From the NCBI GenBank assembly GCA_001910725.1, contig MJGA01000023.1, positions 124,001 through 188,000 of the forward strand: DNA of 64,000 nt, written 5' to 3'. The notes beneath the pieces were generated by a model, which was not told the origin of the DNA, made no database searches, and saw only the letters and a program-made list of their open reading frames with translations. Position 1 is the first letter of the stretch. Each line of letters starts with the position of its first letter. Source of the stretch: Phanerodontia chrysosporium (lineage: Eukaryota > Basidiomycota > Agaricomycetes > Polyporales > Phanerochaetaceae). Position numbers and translations under genes: made by a program. Positions 43,876 through 56,432 of this stretch are shown in pieces.

Positions 43876-44490
43876 GTTAGGGTATCTCCGAGCGGTAATA
43901 CGTGCCGCTGGCTATTTCTGGCTCGGTGGCAGCTTTCCGGGAGACCTTAAATCCAGGAGATAGTAAGAATATGAAGCAATGAACCTGAGGTGGCCATGAA
44001 GAGCTTGGTTGAGATGAGCTTGCAGGGGGTGCGTTGTGAGACAAACGCCGCGCCGTAGGCGGCGGAGCGCTGGAAGTGGGATGATGCGCCGTCAGGCGCA
44101 TCAAGCAGATGATAACTGGTGCATGTCCCACTTCCCGCTCTGCCTCTCCTGCCATCTTCGAGCTTTCGGCTTCTCCTCACCCCTTCAGAGTCTCATGGGA
44201 ATAGTACAGCGTTATAGGTGCGACGCACAAGTTTGACTCTAGCGCTAGGAGAGGAGGCAATAGCCCACAGCCAGGTCGAGATCGACCCTTCTCGCAATGC
44301 TGACTTGTTCAAGCCGTGGGAATGGCGGTCAGATGAAGTAAGGAATCTCCATTGATATCTACCCTTCCATTCATATTCAAGGTTCTCAGGATATGACACA
44401 AACGGATATATCGCCTCCGCCTGTGTCTTGAGCGAGTGTCGAGTGCCCTCGTTGTCGTCCCCGCCCACTTCTACGCGCAACCTCCCCCTC
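43876..44490. other. Divergent spacer, F-box C / DUF6535 gene
   Basis: About 600 bp without a supported gene; presumed promoters of both neighbours. Confidence 0.4.
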
Positions 44491-47400
44491 ATGGATCAAC
44501 CCAAGGGATGTCGGTGCTGCTCTGCTGTGAGTACGCATCTATCTCCTTAACCAATGAGTCATTGACACAGCCCGAAGAAAGGCGCGGATATGCTGCAGAC
44601 AAATGCTTCCAACATCTGGCAGACGATGGCCAAGGAAGTGCGGGATGTGGACGAGCAGAAAGTCGACAATACCAAGGAGGACATCGATACACTGCTGGTT
44701 TTCGTGCGTAACTCGTCTTGTACTCCCTCACGCAATTCGTGCTAAACGCCAGCACAGGCCGGTCTGTTCTCGGCCGTGGTCACGACATTTGTCGTTGACT
44801 CGTATGCCAGCCTCCAACCCGATAATACAGACGAGATAGTGTTTCTAATGCGACAATCGCTTGCGCAGAATTACACTTTTGCAGACGGTGTTCTACGCCC
44901 TGTCGCGCCATTCCCACAAGACCAACCATTCGAGGTCCCTCTTTGGGCGCTCCGCGTCAACGGGCTCTGGTTCGCAAGTCTCATCGTCAGCCTATCCACC
45001 GCGTCCTTCGGAATGCTTGTCAAGCAATGGTTGATAGAATATCTTGTAGCCGAGCGACACTACATATCTCCACAGGACAAGCTGCGCGCTCGACAATACC
45101 GCCATCCCGGCCTGAAGGACTGGAAGGTCTTCGAAATCGCCGCCCTCCTACCTCTCCTCCTGCACGTCTCCCTGGGCCTATTTTTTCTTGGCCTATGCTT
45201 CTACACTGCAGCGGCAAACGAGATTGTTGGCCGGTCCACTTTCCCCCTCGTCGCTGGATGGGCGTTCTGTGCCATGCTCACGGTTGTCGCGCCTCTAGCG
45301 TCGCCTCGTTGTCCGTACAAGATCACGCTTCTCAAGTCAGGGCTCCGTATCGGAAGGCGTTACATCTCCTCCCGCTTCTGGGGACCCACGCGTGCGGCAG
45401 CACGCGGTGCGGTCATTGCAACGAAATGGACATGGCGAAATATCATCTGCCTACCTTATCGACTGTGGAGGGCCTTCATCCAAGGCTTTTCAATACTGCT
45501 GGAGGCTAGTACCGATGTAACCCCCCTGCTTGGGATCCTCGTCGCCATATTCTTTGCCCCTTTCTTGCTCTTCCAGTTCGTCCTCGTGTATCTCACGAGG
45601 TTTACGCTATTCCTCATTTCGGACCCGGGCACAGACACAGACGAGGAAGATGACATCATGGAGAGGCCTTACAAGCCCCATGAACTGCTACTTTCTGTGG
45701 ACGAAGTCATCACGAGCGATGGGCCCATCCTGGAGACAATGGTGGAGGTGCTAAGGCAGATCCATACTTCTCCGCCTTATATCACCATCTTCGTTCTTGG
45801 CTGCATCCAACATCGCATCACCTCCGCCGAACGAGATCTTCTAATTCCTGATGTCAACGAGCACATTCGAGGACTGCTGCGCCCACACACGCTTTCCGAG
45901 CACGCATGGGACTTGCTAGCAGAGCTCGCTGGAGAGGCGCTGAAGACGCTGCCGAAAAATGCGAAGCCTATCAGCGTCGAAAAACGCTCTCAATTCATCT
46001 GGCAGGTGAATGCAGTAGCTGTGATACTCTCGGACTCGCGGCGGCCCCTCCCGGACAATGTACGCGGCATGCTGACCGACCCTGCGACGCTCGCCAATAT
46101 GCTCCAATCTGCAAGGTCTCTCTTTCAAAAGTGGCCTCCACGCGACGTGCGTAGCGTCATCTGGGTCGCTCTGTCGGCGCCCTCGAGAACCCATGGAGTT
46201 ATGGCTACGAAGCTGACTAAGGACTGGTCTCGGCTTGGCTCTCTATACAACTCGTCTGAATTTGTGGACGAACTCCCGACAACACTAGTCCAAATCCTTC
46301 TCGAGAATGCTTGGCGTGAAGATGACTATGAGGATGCTGAAGATGCGGATGAGGCCGTTCTTATGCTCCATTATTTGCTTGGCTCCGCACAGCCTTTGCC
46401 AGTCGATGACGATCTCGAAGTACTGCTGGCTTCTGATTCATCCGACAATACTTCACAATCCGCAGAATACATGACCAAGGAAATTGGTAGCCCCCGTATC
46501 AGGCAGTCCCGTACGGTTGCAGCACGTCTCGGCAAGGCTGTTGGCCAAACACAAAAACTAGTCCTCAATGCCTTGAACTTCTACAGGTCCTTCATCCTTG
46601 AGCAGCCGCAAACACGGACGTCGTCCCGTTTGCCGCTCTGGAGAGCCTTACGTGACAAGGATCCTTCAGAACTCACTTCTGAGGACCTTCGGCCTGTTAT
46701 GCTCGATCTCTGGGATTTCCTCTGCATCTGCATTGGCTCCGATGCCAATGCAGCGAAAGATCACCTGCAAACCCCGGATTTTATCAAACTATGCCTTGTC
46801 CTGGCGCGCCCAGGTGTTCCGAGCATCTTCGGCAGAGATGATGCGACCGGCCGTTCTGACTGGGACAGACTCGTTCCTGTCCTCGAAGCGACCATAGAGA
46901 CCGGGGACCTCATCGGAAACCTGACTTTTTCCACCGCAGTTATGCGCGAAGATGCCATACCCACGCTTGCGCACCGTGCGCTCCAGGCTCTGGAGAATCC
47001 ACCGCCGGGTTACCCCGACTGCATCCCGGGCCAGCTTCTACGCGTCCTCCACAGGTTGGCTGGGAAAGGGCCACGACCGCCGCCTAAGCAGGATGTGTCC
47101 GAGCGACGAGAGCAGGGCGAAGGCATCCTCGGCACAGGACTACGTGTACCCCAGTTTCCGCGCCGAGAGGGCAGGAGGGGAGAGGAGTCTGCGAGCGGCG
47201 CCACGCGCCGCGCTTCCGTGATTCTCGAGGACGGCCCGATGGAGACGGAGCCTCCGAACTCTGCAGCTCGCCACTGGGACAAAGTGCGTCAGCATGTACG
47301 GCGTCCGAAGCCTCGATACGCTTGGCCGATGCCGACGGCAAAGGGGACTCGGCTGGAAGCTCAGCCTCCACAACCTACGTCCCCGCCTGCTGCTCGTCCT

Positions 47401-48384
47401 TCTCCATCTGTCGCATCCATAGGTAGAACCTCTGCGTTTCATCCTGAGAGGACGTCTCGGCATAGCGCGGAGACATACGCTCCTCGAAGTGCGCCTGTGC
47501 CACCTAGTGTCAGGTCGCCTTCCCGGCACAGCGCGGAGACATACGCCCCTCGAAGTGCGCCTGTGCCACCTAGTGTTCGGCCGCCTTCTCGGCAAAGCAT
47601 GGAGACCTACATCCCTCGAGGTGCACCTGTTCCGCCCAGTCTTAGGCCGCCTTCCCGGCAGAGCGTAGAGACGTACGGCCCTTCACACTCATTCGCGCCA
47701 TCCAGTATCAAAATCCTCTCGCCTCGGTCTCTCCACCCATCAGATCCGAGTGTCCCTAATCCTCGACCCTCCTCTCGTTCATCTGCGCGTACGACGCATC
47801 CTGTGTCACCAGAAGCAGTACAACCCCCTTATCACTTCCCATTCTCCCAGGGACGCGGAGATCGTTCGGCACCTCCACAGTCGTTCCCTACGCATCATGC
47901 AACAGGCTCAGGACCTTCGGATCCTTTAGATCACACTAGCCACTATGTATCTACTGCTCCGCCCAGCCGAGGAGTATCGCGCTCCGGCAGCATCGACTCC
48001 GGCAGGCCTGTCGGCGCTGAGCTGGGGCGCACACCTAGCTCCCGACATCGCCCACCGATTCTGGCTCACGAGAGTGGGGATGTGAGTACATTCAGAGACT
48101 TGGACAAGTTTCACCATGGCGATAACTTGAGTCAGTTTCCAGATAGAGAACAGCCGAGTGGCGGCGCACCAGCCCCACCGTCGGTGTATGCAGGTGACGC
48201 TGCGACAGCAGCTGCGGCTGAAAGTATACACTCCCGGAGTACAAGGCGCAGCAATCCCGAGTCGCGTCGCATGAACCGAGGTGTTGCTGAAGGTGATATA
48301 GGATCCTCTCTTCATGTATCACCCCATTGGAGTCGGAATGTCTCAAAGCCTCCTACTCCTTCACGTCCGGATAGCGAACGCTGA
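44491..48384 (+). CDS. DUF6535-type membrane protein with C-terminal repeats
   Basis: Proposed exons 44491-44526, 44578-44703 and 44758-48384, about 1260 codons. The first exon and its acceptor are uncertain (the CAG at 44568-44570 would break phase; the AAG at 44575-44577 keeps it). The N-terminal 200 residues match the basidiomycete DUF6535 pattern: DIDTLLVF|AGLFSAVVTTFVVDSY, SLQPDNTDE, NGLWFASLIVSLSTASFG and KQWLIEYL, with about four membrane helices. A long helical middle follows, then a Pro/Ser/Arg-rich tail containing four 22-residue repeats at 47455-47718. Such proteins are widespread in mushrooms and their function is unknown. The tail looks cytosolic and disordered. Confidence 0.75.
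47455..47718 (+). repeat. Four tandem 66-bp coding repeats
   Basis: Units start at 47455, 47521, 47587 and 47653. Each encodes a 22-residue motif beginning SRxSxETYxP and continuing with a Ser/Ala-Pro-Val-Pro-Pro-Ser stretch. The first two units are nearly identical; the fourth is degenerate. Confidence 0.85.
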
Positions 48385-48627
48385 TTACTGCTTGATAGTC
48401 CCACTACTTGTAGCATGGGGGCTCTATTTCACGAGCTATACTCGGCTGCAAAGCTTGCAAGCCGAAGGATGTATTGAACACATTACGCGCAATAAGAGTT
48501 TCTTAAATTCTGGATAAGAGGACGGTCTGGCCACCTGCACAGGGCTTCGGCGCTTACGCTCTTCAGAACTCGTCTACCAGTGGCCGTGGCGTGTCACCAA
48601 AGCTTGGCACACAACCACCAAGTGCGT
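48385..48627. other. Short spacer before F-box B1
   Basis: About 240 bp; tandem plus-strand genes. No TATA box evident. Confidence 0.4.
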
Positions 48628-50202
48628 ATGGCCACCACCCACCACGTATTACAATCTCACGCACTTCTCATGATAGTGCTGCCACACGGAACAGACGTAG
48701 AGGACGCCATCTTCCAGGCCCGGTCGGAGGTTGATCGGTTGCAAGACCGTATACGACATTTGAAGACGTACAGAAATACTGTTGTCCCAATTGGCGGTCT
48801 CTCGAACGAGACGTTACTACGCATTATTAACCTCATTAGAGACGACGACCGTCGTGATTACCGTTGGATAAGACTGACCCATGTCTGCAAGCGATGGCGC
48901 ACCGTGTGTTTAGGGTATCCGATGCTCTGGACCTGCATCCCCGGCTTGATGCGCCCCTGCCGCAGGTACGACAACACGCGACTGTGCACTTTCTTGGAGA
49001 GGTCTCGGTCCTATCCTTTAGACGTCCACGACGTCAGGTGCGCCTTCAACCAGGCCAGAGTAGCCCTCTTGCTCGAGCAGCGCCACCGCTGGCGCGCAGC
49101 CAGTCAGTTTATCATTGATCGCCTGCTCGTACAGCACATGCAGAACGCTCAGATTCATTCGCTCGACCTGCCGCTCTTGGAATCAGCCGAAGTATTGTTC
49201 GAGATTCGCTTAGGCGACTGTCCCGGCCTGGACATTCTCAAGGACCCGCACCTTCCTCGCCTCAAAAGTTTGACTCTCTGGAATAGTGTGGCGCCATGGT
49301 CCATTTTGGAGGCATGGTTGCGGCCAACGCTGGTCGACCTGACCGTCGATTTCAATATGCGGTCTATTCCTCCGGCCAAACCGTCCAGCGCTGCCGCATG
49401 GGCCTCGATTCTGCGCAATACGCCTGCGCTCAGGTCGCTTTCTCTGCTCAACGCACTGCCAGAGACCGTACCTGATCCCGACATCGCACCCCTTTCCGCT
49501 GAACAGCAAACACATCTTCCCTGCCTCCGCCAACTCACACTCAAAGCGAAGCGCAGCGGTGTGCTGTGTGCATATACGCACCTGGTCAATCATCTCAGGT
49601 TCCCATGGTCGACGAAAGTCGTCGTGGAACACGCGACTGATCCGTTTCTTCTTCGTATCAGTCCTGAGCGGTACTCTGACGCTCTCCGCAACTACAAACT
49701 CATCATACCTGCCTTCCTCCGAACCACGGCTGCAATCGTAGAAGAGTCCCAACTTGCCGCACTCAAACCCACAGGTCCTATAAGCGCATCTATATCCTGG
49801 AATAACGACAAGGTAACGGTTTGTGTGCAAGACATGACGTCAAGTTGCACCCTCCTCACTATCACGGTGCCATTTGAACAAGAGGAATACTCCTCACCCT
49901 TGCGACCAGACGTTGAAGACATGGTCGAGACGATCTGCGCGAAGTGTCCGTTGGTTCGCGAAGCGTCGAAACTGGTCCTCTTGTGCTGCTCTCCTGGAGT
50001 ATGGGCGCACCTCGCCCTGGCCGAAGTCGAGGACCTCGAGATCAGCTACGCCTCCCTGCCAGCATTTGTCGACGTCATGATGGCGTGTCCCGAGGGGTTT
50101 ATGACCCGCCTAAAAGACGTTCAAATCTCAGGAATCCCTTCCGACGACGTCGCAAATAAGCTGATGCATCGTCTGGCGGATGCTTTCGCCCAGCGCCACT
50201 GA
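48628..50202 (+). CDS. F-box/leucine-rich-type protein B1
   Basis: Single exon; the first ATG is at 48628 (MATTHHVLQSHALLMIVLPH), giving 524 codons, while the frame stays open further upstream without an ATG. A heptad-like helix DVEDAIFQARSEVDRLQDRI precedes the F-box VPIGGLSNETLLRII and LTHVCKRWRTVCLGYPMLW. The body has leucine-rich strands (LPRLKSLTLW, PALRSLSLLNAL, CLRQLTLKAK). It defines a second architecture, shared with the broken genes at 37290-38095 and 60227-61892. Presumed SCF adaptor of unknown target. Confidence 0.8.
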   Translation: MATTHHVLQSHALLMIVLPHGTDVEDAIFQARSEVDRLQDRIRHLKTYRNTVVPIGGLSNETLLRIINLIRDDDRRDYRWIRLTHVCKRWRTVCLGYPMLWTCIPGLMRPCRRYDNTRLCTFLERSRSYPLDVHDVRCAFNQARVALLLEQRHRWRAASQFIIDRLLVQHMQNAQIHSLDLPLLESAEVLFEIRLGDCPGLDILKDPHLPRLKSLTLWNSVAPWSILEAWLRPTLVDLTVDFNMRSIPPAKPSSAAAWASILRNTPALRSLSLLNALPETVPDPDIAPLSAEQQTHLPCLRQLTLKAKRSGVLCAYTHLVNHLRFPWSTKVVVEHATDPFLLRISPERYSDALRNYKLIIPAFLRTTAAIVEESQLAALKPTGPISASISWNNDKVTVCVQDMTSSCTLLTITVPFEQEEYSSPLRPDVEDMVETICAKCPLVREASKLVLLCCSPGVWAHLALAEVEDLEISYASLPAFVDVMMACPEGFMTRLKDVQISGIPSDDVANKLMHRLADAFAQRH

Positions 50203-50809
50203 AGAAAGAAGGGGCACGCGTGTGGTGAGGCCCATGGGGCTATCTGGAGTCCTCAAATTCGGTGCTAACCTTGGAAAGATAATGTAACGCAATAAAAATG
50301 TCAATATTCATACTTGCTATCTATCCTTGGTTGTGTATGATTGCTTTATACCACCACGCCTTCGACGCACGACTAGTAGACGCAATTTTCGGGGTATCGC
50401 ACCGCGAAATAACATCGTAACTACAAATTCGTCCACATAAGAGCTCAAGTAAGCGATTATGCATCACAGGAGACGTCGAGGACGTACTTCGGCCTTGCAT
50501 TTTGATTCTTGAGCTCGAGTCTGGGTTGCAAGCGGCGGTTGGAGTCGCACCCGGGTGACGTTAACACGTTTACGCAGTGACTCGTAGGCCTTGATGCGCC
50601 TCATGCCTTTTACGGAGATGATGCGCCTCCGGATCGCATTCGTTCCCCGGTCCATCTGGATTCTGACGCCATCCCCTCCTTGTCTCAGTTGTGTACGACC
50701 TCGACCACGACTTGCGACGACCTCACGAGGAACACAGCATACACCTGCTGCATTCTCTTCTTGATACCCAGAACTCTGAATACCCCGAGGACTCGTTCTC
50801 TGTCGCGTC
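50203..50809. other. Intergenic upstream of FIG4
   Basis: About 600 bp. The frame upstream of the FIG4 ATG is closed by a TGA, which supports the start at 50810, although an upstream exon is possible. Confidence 0.4.
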
Positions 50810-53800
50810 ATGTCTTTCAACAAGTTCATTCTATACGAGAACAAGCTTCGATTCTACATCGTCGTCTCGAATACGTCGGACTCTAGACATAAGATTATCA
50901 AGATCGACAGAACCACGCAGGGAGAAGAGCTGAATATTATTGAGGACGATGCGACATACAGTGGAAAGCAGATGACCGCCATGCTAAAGATGCTGGAGGA
51001 CGGAAACAGAGCGAATGGCGGTTTGGGCAAACCAAGGATGTTTTTTGGGGTTGCGGGTGCGCAAGTCTTGCAAAGCGACTGTAGATGGCTACTTAGATGC
51101 ATGCTAAACAGGATTTATCAGGTTCACGGCCGGCTGGTATATGGTGGTCATTGCGAGACGGTGTCCTGTAGCTTTGCTCGGTGGCCACTACGTCTATCAT
51201 ACCGAGGAGGTTGACGTGATACCCGTCTCGTCGAATCACAAGGTAGACAAGCCGGCTGAAGAGCAGCGGCTCATGAATATCTGGAAACAAGTCGACCTCA
51301 CGAAGAACTTCTACTTCAGGTACGCAGTCCACTTGTCTCTAGATATGCTCGTTCATGACAGGACGCGTTTAGTTATTCCTACGACCTCACTTCCACACTC
51401 CAACACAACCTCACCCGACCAAACTCCCGCCGCATGTTCAACGACCGTTTTGCGTGGAACTATCACATGATGACCCGCGCGTTCCAGAACACGTCCATGT
51501 CGAACAGCGAGAAGCAGCAGGACGCGCACCTTAAGTCTCAGTGGATAATCCCTCTTGTGCATGGGCACGTGGACCAAGCCAGTATGTCGCGATGTTTTGA
51601 GCACACACGTTGCGTGCTGACTCCTTTCCTAGAACTCACCGTGTTAGGACGCGTAATTTTCGTTACACTCATAGCGCGTCGGTCAAGACATCATGCGGGC
51701 GCACGATACCTAAAGCGTGGGGTCAACGACGAGGTCCCCCTGTTCGCCTACCATATCTTCATGACACCTCTGACAGTCGGGCCAGGGCAATGTCGCGAAC
51801 GAAGTCGAAACCGAGCAGATCGTCTCAGAGACTCTGACGACACCATTCTACTACCCTGGTCCTCGTTCTGCAGAGAGAGGGGATAGGCACACGACCCGTC
51901 CTCCGCGAAGACCCAGTCCGAACTTTACGAGCTACGTCCAGGTGCGTAGCCTCACATCGTAACTCACAAGGTACGCTCATGTTCGCTTAGTACCGCGGAA
52001 GTATACCAGTATACTGGACGCAGGAGACTAACGCCATGGTGCCGAAGCCTCCGATTGAGAGTACGTTCTCCGTTCTCTTCGACCGTACCACAGCCTGACG
52101 GGCGCCCAGTCAGCGTCATGGACCCCTTCTACACCGCTGCCTCGAAGCACTTCGACGACCTCTTCGCGCGGTACGGCGCCCCAATTACGATTCTGAACCT
52201 CATCAAAAATCGCGAGCCTCAGCCCCGCGAGAGCAAGCTGCTAGAGGAGTACACGAACTGCGTAAACTACCTCAATCAGTTTCTGCCGCCAGGCAAGAAG
52301 ATGGTGTACCGTGCCTGGGATATGAGCCATGCATATAAGCAGAAGACCCAGGACGTGATTGGTTATCTCGAGGTGCGCCTTGACCGCGCTGTTGGAGCCG
52401 TCACAGTTACTGAGTGCATTGTAGGATATCGCGGAGGAGAGCATCATGATGACGGGTTTCTTCCATTCGGGACCCGAGCCATACAGTCATTATCTACGGA
52501 ACGAATTTGAATACGAGTACGTCGTTCATCCACTACCTATCGTTTCCTGACTAAGCGTTATTCTTGGTGAATAGAACAACAGGAACTCGTATACCCTGGC
52601 GGAATAGGATGTCCCTCCAGAACGGCATCTGCCGCACAAATTGTGTTGATTGCTTAGACCGCACCAATGCTGCACAGTTCGTATTCGGGAAACGTGCTCT
52701 GGGTCACCAACTGTACGCTCTCGGCGTCGTCGACTCGCCGAATCTTGCCTTTGATAGCGATGCGGTCAATATGCTCACTGAGATGTACCACGATCATGGC
52801 GACAGTATGTTCCTGTTGCCTTTTGCGAGGATTTCTAGCTAATGGATACATTGCAAACAGCGCTTGCGATGCAGTATACAGGCAGTGCACTCGTGAATCG
52901 GGTCGAAACCTACCGTCGGATGCCACACTGGAACAGCCACTCGCGCGATATCATCGAGAACTTCCGACGATTCTATACAAATTCGCTGCTTGACGCGGAC
53001 AAACAAGCCGCCATCAACCTCTTCCTTGGCATACAGAGCGATCGACCGACATCGCAAGTCGTCCAGCGTGGCGGGTACCGCGACTGGTTTAAGAAGGAGC
53101 ACCTGGAACCTGCGTATGATCTTGATGAGTGCGAGAAAGGCATCCAGGAGTTCGTGCAGGAGCGAGGCGACTTCTGGGTTGAATATTACCGGCCACTGCT
53201 CTTTACGAGTCTTGGGAAGCACTTCGTGTACTCGATGAACAGCACCCTGAAGCTGCCTGGGTACGATCAGTATCGGAACCCGAGTCCGTTTATGCCGAGG
53301 CATACTGCTGTCCTACATCCACCACGGTATGGTTTCTTCTCACCAGGGTCATATTGGTACTGACAAACTGTGCAGACTCATGGACGGCGTCCGCCGCTGG
53401 ATCACCTCCAGCTCACCAACAAGCCGGAAGAGCGCCCATGTCGAGGCGTGGAAGGCGCCACCGTCGAAGGCCTCCACCACGGAGCTCACGCCCGACAAGA
53501 ACTCGACCGAGTACATCGCGACGATGCTGCTCGACCCGAGCGTGCCGGCCGAGGAGGAGGCCGAGTACGGCGCGTACGTCGCGCAGTGCCACGAGTTTGC
53601 GCGCACGCCGCAGGAACACGCCGCGCGCAGGGACCAGCGCACGTACGAGGGCGCCGTCGCGCTCGCGAGCTGCGGCACGGACGCGGACATCGTGCGCGAC
53701 AGGGAGGCGGAGAACTACGCGATGTGGCTCGAGAAGGGCCGCCTGTACGCGTCGGAGGGCGTCGCCGGGAAGGAGCGCCTGCCCGTCTCGTTTGACTACG

Positions 53801-53826
53801 AGAAGTGGCTCGGCGGCGTGGTGTGA
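50810..53826 (+). CDS. FIG4: Polyphosphoinositide phosphatase, Sac domain
   Basis: Exons 50810-51056, 51112-51319, 51373-51581, 51633-51733, 51786-51941, 51991-52060, 52110-52372, 52425-52516, 52575-52804, 52861-53326 and 53376-53826 give 830 codons with consistent phase. Sac-domain blocks: [61 protein letters not shown], and the active site [18 protein letters not shown], with the C-x5-R-T loop. The C-terminal Fig4-specific region ([20 protein letters not shown]) is present. Fig4 dephosphorylates PI(3,5)P2 and, with Vac14 and Fab1, controls vacuole size; it sits on the vacuole/endosome surface. The N-terminus is shorter than usual for the family, so a missed first exon is possible. Confidence 0.92.
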
Positions 53827-53840
53827 GCGGGGCGTCGCTT

Positions 53841-53871
53841 GTGTGTGTGTGTGTGTGTGCGTGTGTGTGTA
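53841..53871. repeat. TG dinucleotide microsatellite
   Basis: An interrupted (TG)n run of about 30 bp begins 15 bp after the FIG4 stop codon, in the 3' untranslated region. Confidence 0.9.
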
Positions 53872-54521
53872 ACAACAGTGTAAATGCAAGCAGCGGGCTT
53901 GGTGGTGTCTTCTCCTCGATCGCGGGGTCCCGCCTGTCCTCTTCCCACGTGCTCCGCGCACGAGCATCGCCAGCGCACATCTCGGGCCCAGCGATGTCTC
54001 CTCAGATGTGCGGGCCACACCGACACGACAGATACTCTACAACCCACATCGCATGGCATCAAGTACATTCCAAACCAGACACACTACGCACGCGCCCCCA
54101 GCCACTTCCAAGGCAGACTATCGAATCTTGTCGTAAAATAAAGAAAAATTAAGTCGTGTCGCGTTTCGCGGGCGAGGGGCAAGGAGCAAAAGAACGGAGA
54201 AACGACAGCAGGGGGGCGGGGCGCGCGGTCCGCGGAGTGTGGGTGACGATTAGGTGTAATGGATCTAAGCCCCGAGGGGTGTCTTCTACAATAATTCCAA
54301 GCATGTCTACGCGCGTCCGGGTGTCCCAAGAAATAATCCGAGGGAGGGACCAGCCCCCGTCCTCCAGGGGGTTGCCACCCGCGCCTTAGGCGCCCACGCA
54401 GGCGGGGGCGGTGAGGACGGCCATCACGGGTGTGCGCGGGGGGTATGGCGTCCAACGGGGTGGTGGAACTTCTGCGCGCGCCGCCAGCCGTCGTGGCGTC
54501 CGGCAGGCCACGCGCGGCAGC
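53872..54521. other. Convergent spacer FIG4 / PC-esterase
   Basis: About 650 bp between two 3' ends. An AATAAAG-like signal is at about 54136 for the plus strand. No gene recognised. Confidence 0.45.
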
Positions 54522-56432
54522 TCAGCGCACCCACGCGCCGATCTCGCGCGTGACGTAGTGCCAGATGTACTCCGTCCAGCCCTCGAGGACGCCCGCGCCG
54601 GTCATGAGGTGCAGGCAGTCGCCCGCGGCGTGCTGGCGGACGCAAGTCGTGTGAGCGGCGGCGTGCTGCCAGGAGGGAGTGCGTGTGGGACTTACGGCGT
54701 CGGGGCGGAGCAGTGCGGGGCGGTCGATCGGCAGGAAGTGTACGTCGCGGTAGTCTTTGCTTGCGAGGACGGACTGCGAAGAAACGCGCAAGGTCAGCAC
54801 ATCGAGGTACGACACACACACAACGGGTGTGCTGGAAAAGGGCTGTTACGCACCTCGAACAGCCGGTTGAACAGCTTGATCTGGCCCCAGTTGTACGGCA
54901 GCGTGCTGTTCTCCTGCTCGTACGTCGTCCACGGGTGGAAGATGTAGTGGCACCCGTCGTGCCCGGGGAGGTACGCGCGGACGAGGACCTGGCGGCGGCG
55001 GCCACCCGCGGTCACGGCACCGCCGCCCGCGCGGCGTTCGGGCGCGCGCTCGGCGCTCGTGAGCCACTGCTGGACGAGGCGCGCCCAGACGGGCATCGCG
55101 TCGGCGAAGAACGCGAGGACGTTCTCGATGCCGTCAAACGGCTGCGTCTCGTCGCGGAGCCCGCGGAACGTGCCCGTCGTCCAGTGCCCCGCCGTGCTGA
55201 CGACCATCGTGCCGTAGTTCGCCGCGGGGAGCGGGGCGGTGAAGAGCGCGAGGTACTCGCTCGGCGGGATCTCCCACACCTGGTCGCCCCCGAGCAGGTT
55301 GAAGTCCTCCTGCGCGGCGTGGTACGGCTGTGTCGTGCGGTAGAGCTCGGTGAGCTGGTCGGTGGAGAGCAGAAGGTCAACGCGGCGGAACGTGACGAGA
55401 GGCGTGATGGAGATGTTGAAGCCCTCTGGCGGGTGCAACTTTTCAACGAGCGGCGATTTCGGGTTGAGGTAGAGGTTTTGCGGCCATGCGCGGTCCCAGT
55501 ATGGGTTGAGGGTGTAGTTCGGTGTCGCGATGACATGTGGGTAGAGCAGACACGACAAGGAGAAGAAGTGGTTCTCGGTCACGGAGTCTGGAAGAATGAC
55601 AGGGTTAGTTACTGCTTCAATGTGGGAACGCCAACGCTGTTCGCGGATCCCATGGGACCTTCGAGCTGCCAAGCAGTAAAGTCACACACAGGCATGCGGC
55701 CGAATCGCCACTGCGCAGCAGAACAGCCGTGTGTGTGACACAGGCGACGATGAGAACACCTCTGACGATTTGCTGCTGTGCAGCGCAGGGCCCGGCCGAC
55801 CGCACGGACCGAGGGGCTCACCCCCAAAAGATTTCCATCTAGGGGAGACATAGCCATCCTGACAGCCGACTCGGAAGATGAGGCAGCTAGACTGCGTGGT
55901 CTGTGACCCCGAGAGATGTGCACCTGCCTGCTTCTCAGGGCGGCACGCGACGGGAACGCGGAGGACAAACGGAGAACAGGACATACTCACCGCCAATGAG
56001 GAGCCAGCCGCCCTGCTCGACGAGGTCCTGGACAAAGGCCTCGCGGTCAAACTGGCGGAGGTTGCACGTCGGCGGGGGCGTCCACCGGTACGCGGCGACG
56101 TCGGGGAAGCGGTTCCACTGGTCGGGGTCGGCGGCGAGGTGCCAGTTGTACTCGCGGTCGCTCGCGCAGCCCTGGAAGCCGCCGAGCGCGAGGATGTCGG
56201 CGACGCCCGAGACGTTCTGCGTGGGCGTGCGCGGCGGGGCGCGGCGGGTCCACTGGCCGCGGGCCCAGTCGTCGGGCGGACACTGGCTGCGCTGGCGGAC
56301 GGAGAAGAGGTCGGAGACGGAGGCGCGGAGGCGGGCGGACGAGGGGTGGGTGGTGTAGAGGGTGAGGAGGAAGGTGATGCATGCGCCGAGGGCGACGACC
56401 TTGAGCGCAAGACTGCGGTGTGTCCTGAGCAT
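54522..56432 (-). CDS. PC-esterase / trichome-birefringence-like protein
   Basis: Exons 56432-55991, 55587-54854, 54773-54696 and 54632-54522 give 454 codons. It begins MLRTHRSLALKVVALGAC, with a single hydrophobic anchor (about residues 8-28), as in type II Golgi proteins. The next region reads DDWARGQWTRRAP, FQGCASDREYNWHL and AAYRWTPPPTCNL, followed by GGDSVTENHFFSLSCLL, the GDS esterase box completed across intron 1. The C-terminus has DCLHLMTGAGVLEGW, corresponding to the D-x-x-H box. This order (W, RW, GDS, D-C-x-H) is that of plant TBL O-acetyltransferases and related fungal proteins, suggesting acylation or deacylation of cell-wall or glycan substrates in the secretory path. The fungal substrate is unknown. 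Intron 1 is about 400 bp. Confidence 0.8.

Noticed and set aside
52575..52640. Apparent frameshift just before the FIG4 active site
   Set aside because: Correct joining of ga|a at 52516/52575 keeps one frame through GTRIPWRNR into [13 protein letters not shown], so no base is missing.
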